Program-made: the position numbers and the translations under genes | Part shown: piece by piece, positions 15,687-24,954 of the stretch | How positions within the stretch are numbered: the stretch's first letter is position 1 | Layout: every line of letters begins with the position of its first letter | From: Mariprofundaceae bacterium | Lineage (GTDB): Bacteria; Pseudomonadota; Zetaproteobacteria; Mariprofundales; Mariprofundaceae | Assembly (NCBI GenBank): GCA_015488115.1 | Contig: WFOK01000016.1 | Coordinates: forward strand, 1 to 64,000 | Length of the DNA stretch: 64,000 nt | Direction of reading: 5' to 3' | The notes under the pieces: model-generated | Told to the model about the DNA's origin: nothing | The model's database searches: none | Seen by the model: the letters and a program-made list of their open reading frames with translations, nothing else

Positions 15687-16029
15687 CCTGCTCCTCGGCA
15701 TGTGCCTGGGTCTGCTGTTGCTGCCCCCATGCGGAAGCGCTGCCGATGCGGCCAGAGGCGCGATTGTGGCCAAGGTGCGCTGTTCGCCGTGTCACCACCT
15801 TGACGCGCCCTCGACGCACATTGGCCCGAGCCTGCTGGGCGTTTACGGGCGAAAGCCATCCATCGAGGGCGTGCCGTTTCAGGAGTGGTCGGCCAGCGCG
15901 CTTGATCTCTGGTTGCGCAATCCCAGGGCCGTCAAGCTGAATACGAAAATGCAGCTTCCTCCGCTCTCAAAGCGCGATCGCCAGGATATCATCGCCTATC
16001 TGGCGCAGCAGGCGGACTCACTTCGCTGA
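15673..16029 (+). CDS. Small periplasmic cytochrome c
   Basis: TTG start with CAGGGGG just upstream. The 118-residue product has a signal peptide (cleaved near residue 24) and a class I-type cytochrome c domain: CSPCHH (37-42), IGPSLLGVYGRK, and a Met (TKMQLPPLS) as distal ligand followed by the C-terminal helix. It is likely a soluble or loosely anchored electron donor. Its 3' end overlaps the convergent gene at 16018-16539 by 12 bases. Confidence 0.88.
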   Translation: MNATSLLLGMCLGLLLLPPCGSAADAARGAIVAKVRCSPCHHLDAPSTHIGPSLLGVYGRKPSIEGVPFQEWSASALDLWLRNPRAVKLNTKMQLPPLSKRDRQDIIAYLAQQADSLR

Positions 16030-16539
16030 ACGCTGTCGAATCCGGGCTTCCAGCTTGGGGCTTCTCAACCAGTGGCGAATGATCATGATCTGGGTGCCAC
16101 CGCGATCCTCGCGGCAGCGGGGGCAGGTCAGGTAACTCAGGTACAGTTCGGTTGGACGCTTGCCTTCGTCAAATAGCTCGGACTGCATCTCGCGTATGGC
16201 CTGCTTGATCTGGTGGACCTCACCCTTGAACAGGCGGCAGCGGATCATGAACGGGTTCTTCAGGCGTTTGATGCGCCTGGCCGGCGAATGATCGTCAGCC
16301 AGCAGGGCATAGATTCTGCCTCGAAACATGCCCGTCTTGGCCAGCACGAAGCCGGGCCACTGCTCCTCCAGACCCAAGCGACTGATATCCTGATGCTGGC
16401 GGTCCAGGCATGCCTCGAAGCCGATGGGCATGTGAAGGAACATCGGAACGGCTTGCTCGTGCACCAGCCAACCGCCCAAATCGATGTCCTTTCCATGCCA
16501 GTCTGGCCATTCCGAAGGGCAACCGCAGTCCAGTCTCAT
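16018..16539 (-). CDS. Hypothetical protein with N-terminal CGC and C-terminal CPRC motifs
   Basis: 173 residues, no signal peptide or membrane span. It starts MRLDCGCPSEWPDW and has a late LTCPRCRED, so two cysteine pairs could bind a metal. The middle is rich in Arg/Lys with a helix QIKQAIREMQSELFDEGK. The ATG overlaps the stop of the upstream CcoN-like gene (ATGA), indicating co-translation. I do not recognise a family; a metal-handling or regulatory role is only a guess. Confidence 0.75.
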   Translation of the reverse strand: MRLDCGCPSEWPDWHGKDIDLGGWLVHEQAVPMFLHMPIGFEACLDRQHQDISRLGLEEQWPGFVLAKTGMFRGRIYALLADDHSPARRIKRLKNPFMIRCRLFKGEVHQIKQAIREMQSELFDEGKRPTELYLSYLTCPRCREDRGGTQIMIIRHWLRSPKLEARIRQRSAK

Positions 16540-17075
16540 GAGGGCGAGTCTGCCCCCCTGTAGATATCTTTCAAGGTCAGCAGCACATTGGCCAGATAGA
16601 CCCAGAAGCCTATGGCCAGGATGCTGGCCGAAATGGAGATGACCGGACCGTAGAAGCGGTGAACGGATGGAATGCTGGCCGGGTCGCTCAGCCAGAGGTT
16701 TCCTTCAACGATACCGAAGATCAGCAGGGCCGTATAGAAGGATAGCACGCCAACCGTGGTCCACCAGAAGGAGTGCTCGGCCAAGCGGTGCGAGTGAATC
16801 GGCTTGCCGGTGACCTTGGGCAGCATGTAATAGGTGACGGCCATGCCAAGGATGGTCACGCCGCCGACGAGATTGATGTGGGCGTGGGCCAGCGGGTCGA
16901 TCATGTGTCCCGGGCCGCCGTAGGGGCTGCCGATGGAATCCAGCCAGGAGCGAACGGCCGGAATGACCTGGAGAAGACCGTGAACCGTGCCGATGAAGAA
17001 TGACAACACGGACATGATCAGAAACTTGACCAGGTAGCGATGTTCATGATGGGAAGCTTGATCTGGTTGATTCAT
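16536..17075 (-). CDS. Second short haem-copper-oxidase subunit I-like membrane protein
   Basis: 179 residues with four to five spans. LAHAHINLVGG (His64, His66), YYMLPKVTGKPIHSHRLAEHSFWW and a late span match the same part of CcoN as the protein at 1717-2223, and the PKVTGKP-HSHR stretch is even closer to CcoN (PKITGNPLYSHR). The CuB histidine pair is absent. It is divergently transcribed from the c4 gene group and flanks the island on the opposite side from its paralogue. Confidence 0.82.
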   Translation of the reverse strand: MNQPDQASHHEHRYLVKFLIMSVLSFFIGTVHGLLQVIPAVRSWLDSIGSPYGGPGHMIDPLAHAHINLVGGVTILGMAVTYYMLPKVTGKPIHSHRLAEHSFWWTTVGVLSFYTALLIFGIVEGNLWLSDPASIPSVHRFYGPVISISASILAIGFWVYLANVLLTLKDIYRGADSPS

Positions 17076-17143
17076 AGCGCTGGCAGCATAGCGGCCACGG
17101 ACGGCGGTGCAAGCGGCGATGCATCTGGTCTGTCCGCTCGTGG

Positions 17144-17545
17144 ATGACTAGACTGCCGCGCATGCCTGTTTCTGTCGTGCTGGTGATGCTCAGTTTTCTC
17201 GTCATGGGGCTTGCCTGGCTGTGGCGAAAGCGCCATCGATTGCATGTGATGCTCATGGGGCTGGTCATCGGCTTTGATGTGCTGTTTCCCGTCTGGCTGT
17301 ATCTCACCCATGACTGGAAGCGGCGCCTTATTGATGAGGGGGAGCTTTTTTCCTTCCTGGTCTGGGCGCATCTGTTCCTGGTGCTGACCCTGTATGCGCT
17401 CTATGTGCTGCAGGTCCAGGCGGGTAAACAACTGCTTGCACAACAAGAGCATAGCCGACAGAATCACCGCGTTCAGAGTAGGGGCATTGTACTGGTGAGG
17501 CTGTTCGTCTTTCTGACCGGGGCCTTGCTGATTGAGCCAAAGTAG
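17144..17545 (+). CDS. Membrane protein, possibly DUF420-like
   Basis: 133 residues (start at 17144; ATG 17162 is an alternative and neither has a good ribosome-binding site). Four hydrophobic spans: about 8-25, 35-55, 68-88 and 112-128. Charged pairs sit between them, including KRRLIDEGELFSFLVWAHLFLVL. The general layout resembles DUF420/CtaM-type oxidase assembly proteins, but conserved histidines cannot be confirmed. It lies between the CcoN-like gene and the c4 group. Confidence 0.65.
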   Translation: MTRLPRMPVSVVLVMLSFLVMGLAWLWRKRHRLHVMLMGLVIGFDVLFPVWLYLTHDWKRRLIDEGELFSFLVWAHLFLVLTLYALYVLQVQAGKQLLAQQEHSRQNHRVQSRGIVLVRLFVFLTGALLIEPK

Positions 17546-17637
17546 GGAGGGCCATTAAGGAAAATTAATTTCCGGCTTGCCTTTTTGAATCCAGTATGCA
17601 GGATGCCATTTTTAGAAATGAATAGGGAGGTGCGGTA

Positions 17638-17787
17638 ATGCTTGCTCATCTTATCGAGGCTTCGACGGGGTTCCAGACTGGAACGGTTCTGAGCATGTAT
17701 CTGGTAATCTTTGTGACGCTGGGGGTCATCGCGGCGATCGGATACATTGCTGCAATTCGGCGCCAGGAAGACCGGAACAAGAATTAA
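17638..17787 (+). CDS. Tiny single-span membrane protein upstream of cytochrome c4
   Basis: A 49-codon frame, MLAHLIEASTGFQ, one membrane span, then RRQEDRNKN. AGGGAGG lies 7 bases before the ATG. It is followed after 32 bases by the di-haem cytochrome gene. The pattern of a tiny membrane protein next to a redox gene repeats those at 3826 and 7076. Function unknown. Confidence 0.7.
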   Translation: MLAHLIEASTGFQTGTVLSMYLVIFVTLGVIAAIGYIAAIRRQEDRNKN

Positions 17788-17819
17788 GTAAGGGACGTAA
17801 TATTTCAGGAGGGAAATGC

Positions 17820-18608
17820 ATGAAACGGTTGACAATGACGATGGGAATGGCAGCCATCACGGCTTTCTTGGCCGTGCCAGTGCTTGCCAGCGCCGGTGAG
17901 GTGACCGGCGATGTGGACAATGGCCGGAAGATCTATCAGAACGGCAAGGGCGACAATGTCCCGGCGTGTCAGGGTTGTCACGGCATCGACGGTCTTGGCA
18001 GCGATGACATGGGCACGCCTCGATTGGCCTATCAGGTTGACACCTACATCCTCAAGCAGTTGGCTGACTTCGCCAAGGGTATCCGCAAGGACAACACGAT
18101 GTTCCAGATGAACGATATCGCCGCGGGCCTGACCGAGCAGGAGATGAAGGATGTCGCTGCTTACGTGCATACGCTGAAGACGCCATTCATCGGTTCCGAT
18201 CTCGACAAGCTGGCCAAGGATGACCCGTCGGTTGGAGACCCGGCCAAGGGCAAGATGATCGCCGAGTTCGGTGCTCCCGATCATGGTGTGCCGGCTTGCC
18301 AGAGCTGCCATGGCTTCCATGGACGTAGTGCTGGTCGGCTGTATCCGGCCATCGGTGGCCAGCGTTATACCTACCTGAAGCATGAGCTGGAAGCCTTCCG
18401 CGAGGGTTGGCGCGCCTATGGCAGCAAGTCGCTGTCCGCAGCCGATGCCGAGTCCATGGATGATGCCGTCCGCGTCAATGACTACATGGGCCAGATGCGC
18501 GCCGTTGCGGGTCGGTTGACGGATGAGGACATTGCGAATGTCGCCGCCTTCCTGACCGTGGCTCGTCCGGTTGCTCCGGGCAATCCGCGTTCGCCCGTCC
18601 GTCAGTAA
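17820..18608 (+). CDS. Di-haem cytochrome c4-like protein
   Basis: 262 residues: signal peptide (to about residue 25), then two similar halves with haem sites CQGCH (50-54) and CQSCH (160-164). Each is preceded by VPAC and followed by HG. This is the c4 pattern of duplicated class I domains. Cytochromes c4 are soluble or membrane-associated donors to cbb3 oxidases in proteobacteria, which fits the island. CAGGAGGGAAATGC precedes the start, and a strong terminator follows at 18640. Confidence 0.93.
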   Translation: MKRLTMTMGMAAITAFLAVPVLASAGEVTGDVDNGRKIYQNGKGDNVPACQGCHGIDGLGSDDMGTPRLAYQVDTYILKQLADFAKGIRKDNTMFQMNDIAAGLTEQEMKDVAAYVHTLKTPFIGSDLDKLAKDDPSVGDPAKGKMIAEFGAPDHGVPACQSCHGFHGRSAGRLYPAIGGQRYTYLKHELEAFREGWRAYGSKSLSAADAESMDDAVRVNDYMGQMRAVAGRLTDEDIANVAAFLTVARPVAPGNPRSPVRQ

Positions 18609-18639
18609 ACGACGCGCTTAAATCGCATCCAGGCACGGA

Positions 18640-18668
18640 AACGGGGGGCTTTCATGCCCCCCGTTTTC
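18640..18668 (+). terminator. Intrinsic terminator after the c4 gene
   Basis: AACGGGGGGC (18640-18649) and GCCCCCCGTT (18656-18665) form a perfect 10-pair stem with a 6-base loop, followed by TTTC. The U-tract is short, but the stem is very stable. Confidence 0.8.
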
Positions 18669-18692
18669 ATGCGTTCGTTCACAGGAGGGGAT

Positions 18693-19010
18693 ATGCATAC
18701 ATGCAGCGAGTGTAGCCGGTCATACTCGGTCAGGGGTTCGGATGCCGGCTTGTGTCCTGATTGCCTTCGGAAACGCCTGTCGCGCACCTGGGGGCGCCAG
18801 ATGAGATTCTATGGCACAAGCTGCCTGCTTGGGTTGGTTCTTCTGGTCTACGTTGTATGGCAGGCGCGCACCCATCAGCAGGCCATGGGCGAGCATTCCA
18901 TGCTGTGGACCGGGCTTGCTGCTCTTGGCGGCCTGGCACTGCTTGGCGGCCTGTTTGGTCTCGCCTTGGCCGTGTTCTTTCATTATTGGCACCGCAGGAA
19001 GAAAGGCTGA
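18693..19010 (+). CDS. Zinc-ribbon membrane protein, unknown
   Basis: Start at ATG 18693, because AGGAGGGG lies 2 to 9 bases upstream; the frame is open further but would overlap the terminator. The 105-residue product begins with a zinc-ribbon-like pair (CSEC near residue 4 and CPDC near 22). Two membrane spans follow (about 35-53 and 67-95), then a basic tail HWHRRKKG. Separate from the oxidase operon. Function unknown. Confidence 0.7.
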   Translation: MHTCSECSRSYSVRGSDAGLCPDCLRKRLSRTWGRQMRFYGTSCLLGLVLLVYVVWQARTHQQAMGEHSMLWTGLAALGGLALLGGLFGLALAVFFHYWHRRKKG

Positions 19011-19058
19011 GCTTTACCTAACCGGTGCCAGCGGCAGTCACCAGTTGAATGGCGGGGC

Positions 19059-19409
19059 TCAGTTTTCCGGGTTATTGCCAGCGACGGGGTTGAACATCGA
19101 AAAGGGAAGGTGGGCGACTTTGCCCTCCCCGCTGGTTTCAATGACCTTGGCCTTGCCCCGCTTGTCAACCTCGTCAATGCGAATGACCGAGTGCATGGGA
19201 ATAAATGAGCGCTTCACATTCGAAAATTCGCTCTTCAGGCTTTCCTCAGTCGGGTCGAGCACGAGCGAAGATTTTTCGCCGAACGAAAAGCCGCTGATCT
19301 CGATGAAGCCGAGCATGGATGAGGAACCGACGCTTTGAACGTACAGTTCGTAGATTTTGCCCTGGTTCATGAATTGAACCCTGTACAGTCGACGGTTTGG
19401 ACTGCTCAT
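19059..19409 (-). CDS. DUF1820 family protein
   Basis: 116 residues matching DUF1820: RLYRVQFMNQGKIYELYV near the start, GFIEISGFSFGE, and the core KRSFIPMHSVIRIDEV. The family is a small cytoplasmic beta-rich protein of unknown role, common in proteobacteria. Single gene, with no close partner on its strand. Confidence 0.88.
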   Translation of the reverse strand: MSSPNRRLYRVQFMNQGKIYELYVQSVGSSSMLGFIEISGFSFGEKSSLVLDPTEESLKSEFSNVKRSFIPMHSVIRIDEVDKRGKAKVIETSGEGKVAHLPFSMFNPVAGNNPEN

Positions 19410-19443
19410 GGCGTCATGCTAGCAGGGAAACGCATGGAAGTAA

Positions 19444-19818
19444 TCACGGCCAGTAGGTGACCGAGGCCGTGCAGGTTTCTGCAATTTCGATGCGCGAGAT
19501 GCTCAGGCGCTCATTCTCCAGGCGCGGGCTAAGTTGCCTGTAAAGCTCCGCTGCCACGTTCTCGCTTGTCGGATTGATGCGGTCGAATGGCGGGATATCG
19601 TTCAGGTGGTAATGGTCCCAGCGGTCCAGCACCTGTTTGAGCTCCCTCTTCAAGATGGCATAGTCAATACCCATGCCGAGTTCATCGAGCTGTTCGCATT
19701 TCACATACAGCCGCACATGCCAATTGTGACCATGCAGGCGAGCGCAATCGCCGTCATAGCCGCGGAGCAGGTGGGCGGCAGAAAAATGGGCCTTGCAGCA
19801 GAGTTCGAAGCTCGCCAT
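19444..19818 (-). CDS. queD: 6-carboxytetrahydropterin synthase (QueD)
   Basis: The ATG at 19818 gives 124 residues, the family's usual length; the open frame extends upstream, but that part is not conserved. Zinc ligands are the His of HFSAAH and the HGHNWHV histidines. The catalytic Cys is in GDCARLHGHN, and the D/H pair in RWDHYHLND is present. A late E-T-C-T-A stretch closes the fold. QueD makes the pterin precursor of queuosine. Its distance from tgt, five genes upstream on the same strand, supports a queuosine role. Confidence 0.9.
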   Translation of the reverse strand: MASFELCCKAHFSAAHLLRGYDGDCARLHGHNWHVRLYVKCEQLDELGMGIDYAILKRELKQVLDRWDHYHLNDIPPFDRINPTSENVAAELYRQLSPRLENERLSISRIEIAETCTASVTYWP

Positions 19819-19825
19819 GGTGGGT

Positions 19826-20224
19826 TTATTCGGCCCCGGGGAGCAGCATGGCGGCGGAAACCGGACGCCCTTCACCGACGAGGATGTTGTAAGTGCCTGC
19901 GGCAGAGCGTGAGTCCATGCATTCGAGGCCGATATGGTTGGCGCGCAGCAGTTCCACGACGTCCGGTGAGGGGAAGCTGGTCAGTCTTCCGGTTCCGATC
20001 AGCAGCAAGGAAGGTTGATTCTCCAGAATCAACTCCAGATGGGAGACGGTCAATTCTCCGATGCGATTCGGCCCCCATGGGGCGATGACCTTGCCCTCAT
20101 GCAGCATCAGCCCCGAATCGTAGCGCACCTGGTTGATGCGGAACCATGTCATGCCGTAACCCGTGAATAGATGGGTCTCCGAGTCGATCTGCGGGCTGAT
20201 ATCCCCGGGAATGTATGTGCTCAG
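19826..20224 (-). CDS. Mth938-like (DUF498) protein with probable CTG start
   Basis: The first ATG is at 20152, but the frame upstream encodes the conserved family beginning (FTGYGM). The most likely start is CTG at 20224. It overlaps the secF stop as CTGA and has GGAGG 7 bases before it. This gives 132 residues. Core motifs are LILENQPSLLLIGTG and the GLECMDSRSAAGTYNIL stretch, typical of the Mth938/NDUFAF3 family. Its bacterial function is unclear; it often sits next to secDF. Confidence 0.82.
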   Translation of the reverse strand: MSTYIPGDISPQIDSETHLFTGYGMTWFRINQVRYDSGLMLHEGKVIAPWGPNRIGELTVSHLELILENQPSLLLIGTGRLTSFPSPDVVELLRANHIGLECMDSRSAAGTYNILVGEGRPVSAAMLLPGAE

Positions 20225-21168
20225 GGCCTTGCCTCCAATTCCTTGATGTCTTCCTCGCTCGTGATCTTGAAACGTCCAGCCAGGCTCAACATCAGCGGGC
20301 TGGCGATGTAAATGGAGGAGTAGGTGCCCACAAGAATGCCCGCGAGCAGGGCGAACGCGAAATCATGGATGACTTCTCCCCCGAGGAAGAACAGGGCCAG
20401 CACGACCAGCAGGGTGGTCAACGAGGTCATCAGGGTCCGCGCCAGGGTCTGATTGATTGCCTTGTTGGCTACAGTGGCTTCGCCCTCGGGGTTTTTCTTC
20501 TTGCGGTTGGCGGCGAAGTTCTCGCGGATTCTGTCGAAGACGACGATGGTGTCGTTCAGCGAATAGCCGATGACCGTGAGCAGGGCAGCAATCACCGGTA
20601 GCGTGAATTCCTTGCCGGTGATCGAGAAAAGCCCCAACACAATGGTGATGTCGTGCAGCAGGGCCGCATCCGCGCCCAGCGCAAAGCGGAATTCGAATCG
20701 AAAGGTTACATAGAGCAGAATGGCCACCATTGCAATCAGAACGGCAAGAATGCCCGCGCGGGTCAATTCCTTGCCGACCTGGGGGCCAACGTATTCGACT
20801 CGGCGCATCTCAACGGCATCTGCCCCAAATGATGCATGCAGGGCATCAAGAATGGCCGTGCTTATCTTGGAGGTTTCCTCACCCTCCCGGTTTTGCACGC
20901 GAATCAGAATCTCCTCAGGGGAACCGAATTCCTGAATGACCGCATGTCCGTACCCGGCCGGAACGAGCGCCTTGCGTACCTCGCCAATCTCCGGCGGCTG
21001 GGTGAACTTCACCTCGACAAGCGTTCCGCCAGTGAAATCGATGCCGAAGTTGAGCCCCTTGATAGCAAGGGATCCGAGCGAGATGAGGATCATCAGGCCG
21101 GACAATAAAAGGGCCAACTTACGCCTGCCGATGAAATCGATGTTGATATCCGGTCGAATCAGTTGCAT
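20221..21168 (-). CDS. secF: Protein translocase subunit SecF
   Basis: 315 residues with six spans. N-terminal NFGIDFTGGTLVEVKF, a periplasmic P-loop-like ferredoxin-fold domain, and the conserved GYSLNDTIVVFDRIREN are all present. SecF with SecD uses proton motive force to finish export of Sec substrates. It follows secD by 10 bases and the whole block runs tgt-yajC-secD-secF, the usual order. Confidence 0.97.
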   Translation of the reverse strand: MQLIRPDINIDFIGRRKLALLLSGLMILISLGSLAIKGLNFGIDFTGGTLVEVKFTQPPEIGEVRKALVPAGYGHAVIQEFGSPEEILIRVQNREGEETSKISTAILDALHASFGADAVEMRRVEYVGPQVGKELTRAGILAVLIAMVAILLYVTFRFEFRFALGADAALLHDITIVLGLFSITGKEFTLPVIAALLTVIGYSLNDTIVVFDRIRENFAANRKKKNPEGEATVANKAINQTLARTLMTSLTTLLVVLALFFLGGEVIHDFAFALLAGILVGTYSSIYIASPLMLSLAGRFKITSEEDIKELEARP

Positions 21169-21178
21169 GACGTATCCC

Positions 21179-22759
21179 TCAAATGCTCAGCTTTTCAATG
21201 CGTTGACGTCTGGATGTCGCGAAGGCGATGATGCCGCGGGTCACCATGATGGCCGTGAACATCGAGGCGAGAATGCCGACGGACAAGGTGACGGCAAACC
21301 CCTTGACCGGCCCGGAGCCGAACTGGAACAGCACGATGGCCGCGATCAGCGTCGTGATGTTGGCATCGACGATGGTGGAAAGGGCCTTGTCGAAGCCGCC
21401 ATCGATAGCGGCCAGGGGTGTTTTCCCGAGATGGAGTTCTTCTCGAATGCGTTCGAAGATCAGCACGTTTGCATCCACGGCCATGCCGATGGTCAGCACG
21501 ATACCGGCAATACCGGGCAGTGTCAGCGTTGCGCCGAGCATGCTCATGGCGGCCACAATGATGAGCATGTTGAACAATAGGGCGATGTTGGCCACGAGGC
21601 CGAAAGCCCGATAATAGATAACCATGAACAGCAGAACCAGAATGGCGCCGATGATGATGGAGTTCATGCCCTGTTCCACGGAATCCTGGCCCAGGCTTGG
21701 TCCAATGGAGCGCTCCTCGACAACCTTTACGGGAGCGGGCAAGGCGCCAGCCCGCAGCACGATGGCCAGGTCATGAGCCTCCTTGGGAGTAAAGCTGCCC
21801 GTGATCTGGGCGGTTCCTCCGGAGATCCTTTCTCGAATCACGGGAGCGGACATGACCACGCCTTCAAGAATGATGGCGAAGCGCTCGCCGACATGTGCGG
21901 CTGTCAGCTTGTCGAACTTGCGCGCTCCCTTGCTGTTGAATTTCAAGGTGACGGCATATTCATTGAAGCGGGAATCGATGGACACGCGCGCATCGGCGAC
22001 CTCTGTTCCGGACAGCTCCGTGCGCTTCTTCAGCAGATAGGGTTGACGGTATGTACGGCCATTGCGGGTTTCCTTGGGGCCGTACATGATGATGTCGCCA
22101 GGCGGGATCTGGCCATTCAGGGCCTTCTGCAGATCCCCCTTCTCATCAACGAGCTTGAATTCAAGCTGGGCCGTGCGACCGATCAGCTCCTTGGCGTGGG
22201 CCGTGTCCTCATAGCCGGGAATCTGAACGAGGATTCGCCTTTCCCCCTGCTTGACGATGACCGGCTCCGTTGTGCCCAGGGCGTCGATGCGGCTTCGGAT
22301 GACTTCGATGGCTTGATCGATCGCGAATTTCTGGATTTCGGAAACCACATCGGGCTTCAGATCCAGGCGCAGGCCGGATTCGCCTTGGCGGCTGATGCCA
22401 TAGCTTGGCAGCGCCTTGGCCAGCAGTTGTTCAGCGGCTGAAACGTCTTCCTTCCGCTTAAGGCTCACCTCGATGGATGATTGCTTCGCGGCGAGTTTCT
22501 GGTAGCGAAGCTTGGCCTTGCGCAACTCCTGACGCACGAGGCTGATGTCTTCCTCGACGCTGTGCTCGACGGCCTTGTCGACATCTACATCGAGAACAAG
22601 GTGTACACCGCCCTTGAGGTCGAGTCCCAGGCTCATGGGTTTGCTCATGGCATCGGGCCACCAGGATGGAACCTGCATGATATTGGGCAGACTACCCATG
22701 ATCGAGACGACGAGCACGAGGGCGATCAACCAGTATTTCCAGCTTGGATATTTATGCAT
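21179..22759 (-). CDS. secD: Protein translocase subunit SecD
   Basis: 526 residues: an N-terminal span, a large periplasmic domain with GLDLKGGVHLVLDVD, and five C-terminal spans with GMAVDANVLIFERIREE. Length is within the usual SecD range. It is the partner of SecF, immediately downstream, and follows yajC. Confidence 0.97.
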   Translation of the reverse strand: MHKYPSWKYWLIALVLVVSIMGSLPNIMQVPSWWPDAMSKPMSLGLDLKGGVHLVLDVDVDKAVEHSVEEDISLVRQELRKAKLRYQKLAAKQSSIEVSLKRKEDVSAAEQLLAKALPSYGISRQGESGLRLDLKPDVVSEIQKFAIDQAIEVIRSRIDALGTTEPVIVKQGERRILVQIPGYEDTAHAKELIGRTAQLEFKLVDEKGDLQKALNGQIPPGDIIMYGPKETRNGRTYRQPYLLKKRTELSGTEVADARVSIDSRFNEYAVTLKFNSKGARKFDKLTAAHVGERFAIILEGVVMSAPVIRERISGGTAQITGSFTPKEAHDLAIVLRAGALPAPVKVVEERSIGPSLGQDSVEQGMNSIIIGAILVLLFMVIYYRAFGLVANIALLFNMLIIVAAMSMLGATLTLPGIAGIVLTIGMAVDANVLIFERIREELHLGKTPLAAIDGGFDKALSTIVDANITTLIAAIVLFQFGSGPVKGFAVTLSVGILASMFTAIMVTRGIIAFATSRRQRIEKLSI

Positions 22760-22807
22760 GAACCTTGTTCCCTTCTGCGGTTTTTTTCTGTTGAGCGAGT
22801 CCGATTA

Positions 22808-23158
22808 TCAGTCGGCCAGGCTGGAAATGGTGTCCTGCTTGACCTTGATGCGGACCCCGTCGGCAATTTCCACCTTGACCTGCCCATCCTTGACATCGAG
22901 AACGGTGCCATAGATGCCGCCACCGGTAATGATCTTGTCGCCTTTCTTCAGGCTTTCGATCATCGCACGGTGCGCCTTCAGTCTCTTCTGCTGGGGGCGG
23001 ATCAGCAGGAAGTAGAAAATCACGAACATCAGCAGCAAGGGTACGAGCGATGCAAGGCCGCTGCCCGCCGCAGCCGCCCCTTCGGCGTGAGCCGTCCCCG
23101 TCATGGCCGTGGCCATGAACATGGAGGCAAGAAGATGATTCGAAATGGATTTACGCAT
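22808..23158 (-). CDS. yajC: Preprotein translocase accessory protein YajC
   Basis: 116 residues with one span (about 36-56, LLLMFVIFYFLLIRPQQKR) and a C-terminal cytoplasmic beta domain containing GDKIITGGGIYGTV. The N-terminal ~25 residues look like a signal peptide (GTAHAEG), longer than in many YajC proteins. Set between tgt and secD. Confidence 0.95.
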   Translation of the reverse strand: MRKSISNHLLASMFMATAMTGTAHAEGAAAAGSGLASLVPLLLMFVIFYFLLIRPQQKRLKAHRAMIESLKKGDKIITGGGIYGTVLDVKDGQVKVEIADGVRIKVKQDTISSLAD

Positions 23159-23179
23159 GGTGATGTCTCCTGAAAGATG

Positions 23180-24394
<1,215 letters not shown>

Positions 24395-24437
24395 CAGTGC
24401 TTTCAAAGGATACTTCGGTCCAAGGAGGTGATGGAAC

Positions 24438-24866
24438 ATGACACTGACAAGGTGGTCTCCGTGGCAGGAGTTGGAGAACATCAATCGTCAGCTTGCCCGT
24501 CTGCTTGATGACAGGGCCTTGGGCTTCGGCGGTGAGACAGGCGAATGGGCTCCGTCGGTGGACATCCGTGAGACGGATGATGCCCTGATCGTCGAGGCAG
24601 AGCTGCCGGGCATTGAAAAGAAGGATGTGAAGATCGAGGTGCGTGATGGCGTTCTCAGCATTTCTGGCGAACGTCGTTACGAAAGGGACGTGAAAGAAGA
24701 GAACGTCCATCGCATTGAGCGCGCCTACGGCCGGTTCGCTCGCAGCTTCGTCTTGCCGACGAACGTCGATGCAGACAAGATCAAGGCGAAGATGAAGAAT
24801 GGTGTGCTTGAGGTCAGGCTGCCCAAGGTTGAGAGCGCCAAACCGAAAGCCATCACCATCGAGTGA
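24438..24866 (+). CDS. Small heat-shock protein (Hsp20 family)
   Basis: 142 residues with an alpha-crystallin domain (about 35-140): PSVDIRETDDALIVEAELPG, GVLSISGER, an RAYGRFARSFVLP stretch, then MKNGVLEVRLPK and a final I-T-I anchor motif. Functions as an ATP-independent holdase. Ribosome-binding site AAGGAGGTGAT, a near-perfect match to 16S, lies 6 bases upstream, which predicts strong translation. An intrinsic terminator follows at 24912. Confidence 0.96.
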   Translation: MTLTRWSPWQELENINRQLARLLDDRALGFGGETGEWAPSVDIRETDDALIVEAELPGIEKKDVKIEVRDGVLSISGERRYERDVKEENVHRIERAYGRFARSFVLPTNVDADKIKAKMKNGVLEVRLPKVESAKPKAITIE

Positions 24867-24911
24867 ACCGGAGGACGGGAGTTCATCAGATTTGCCGGCG
24901 CATGCCGGAAG

Positions 24912-24941
24912 GGGGCCGCAACAGCGGCCCCACATTTTTTT
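24912..24941 (+). terminator. Intrinsic terminator after the Hsp20 gene
   Basis: GGGGCCGC (24912-24919) and GCGGCCCC (24924-24931) form a perfect 8-pair stem with an AACA loop, followed by ACATTTTTTT. Confidence 0.88.
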
Positions 24942-24954
24942 CGGGGTTGTCGAC

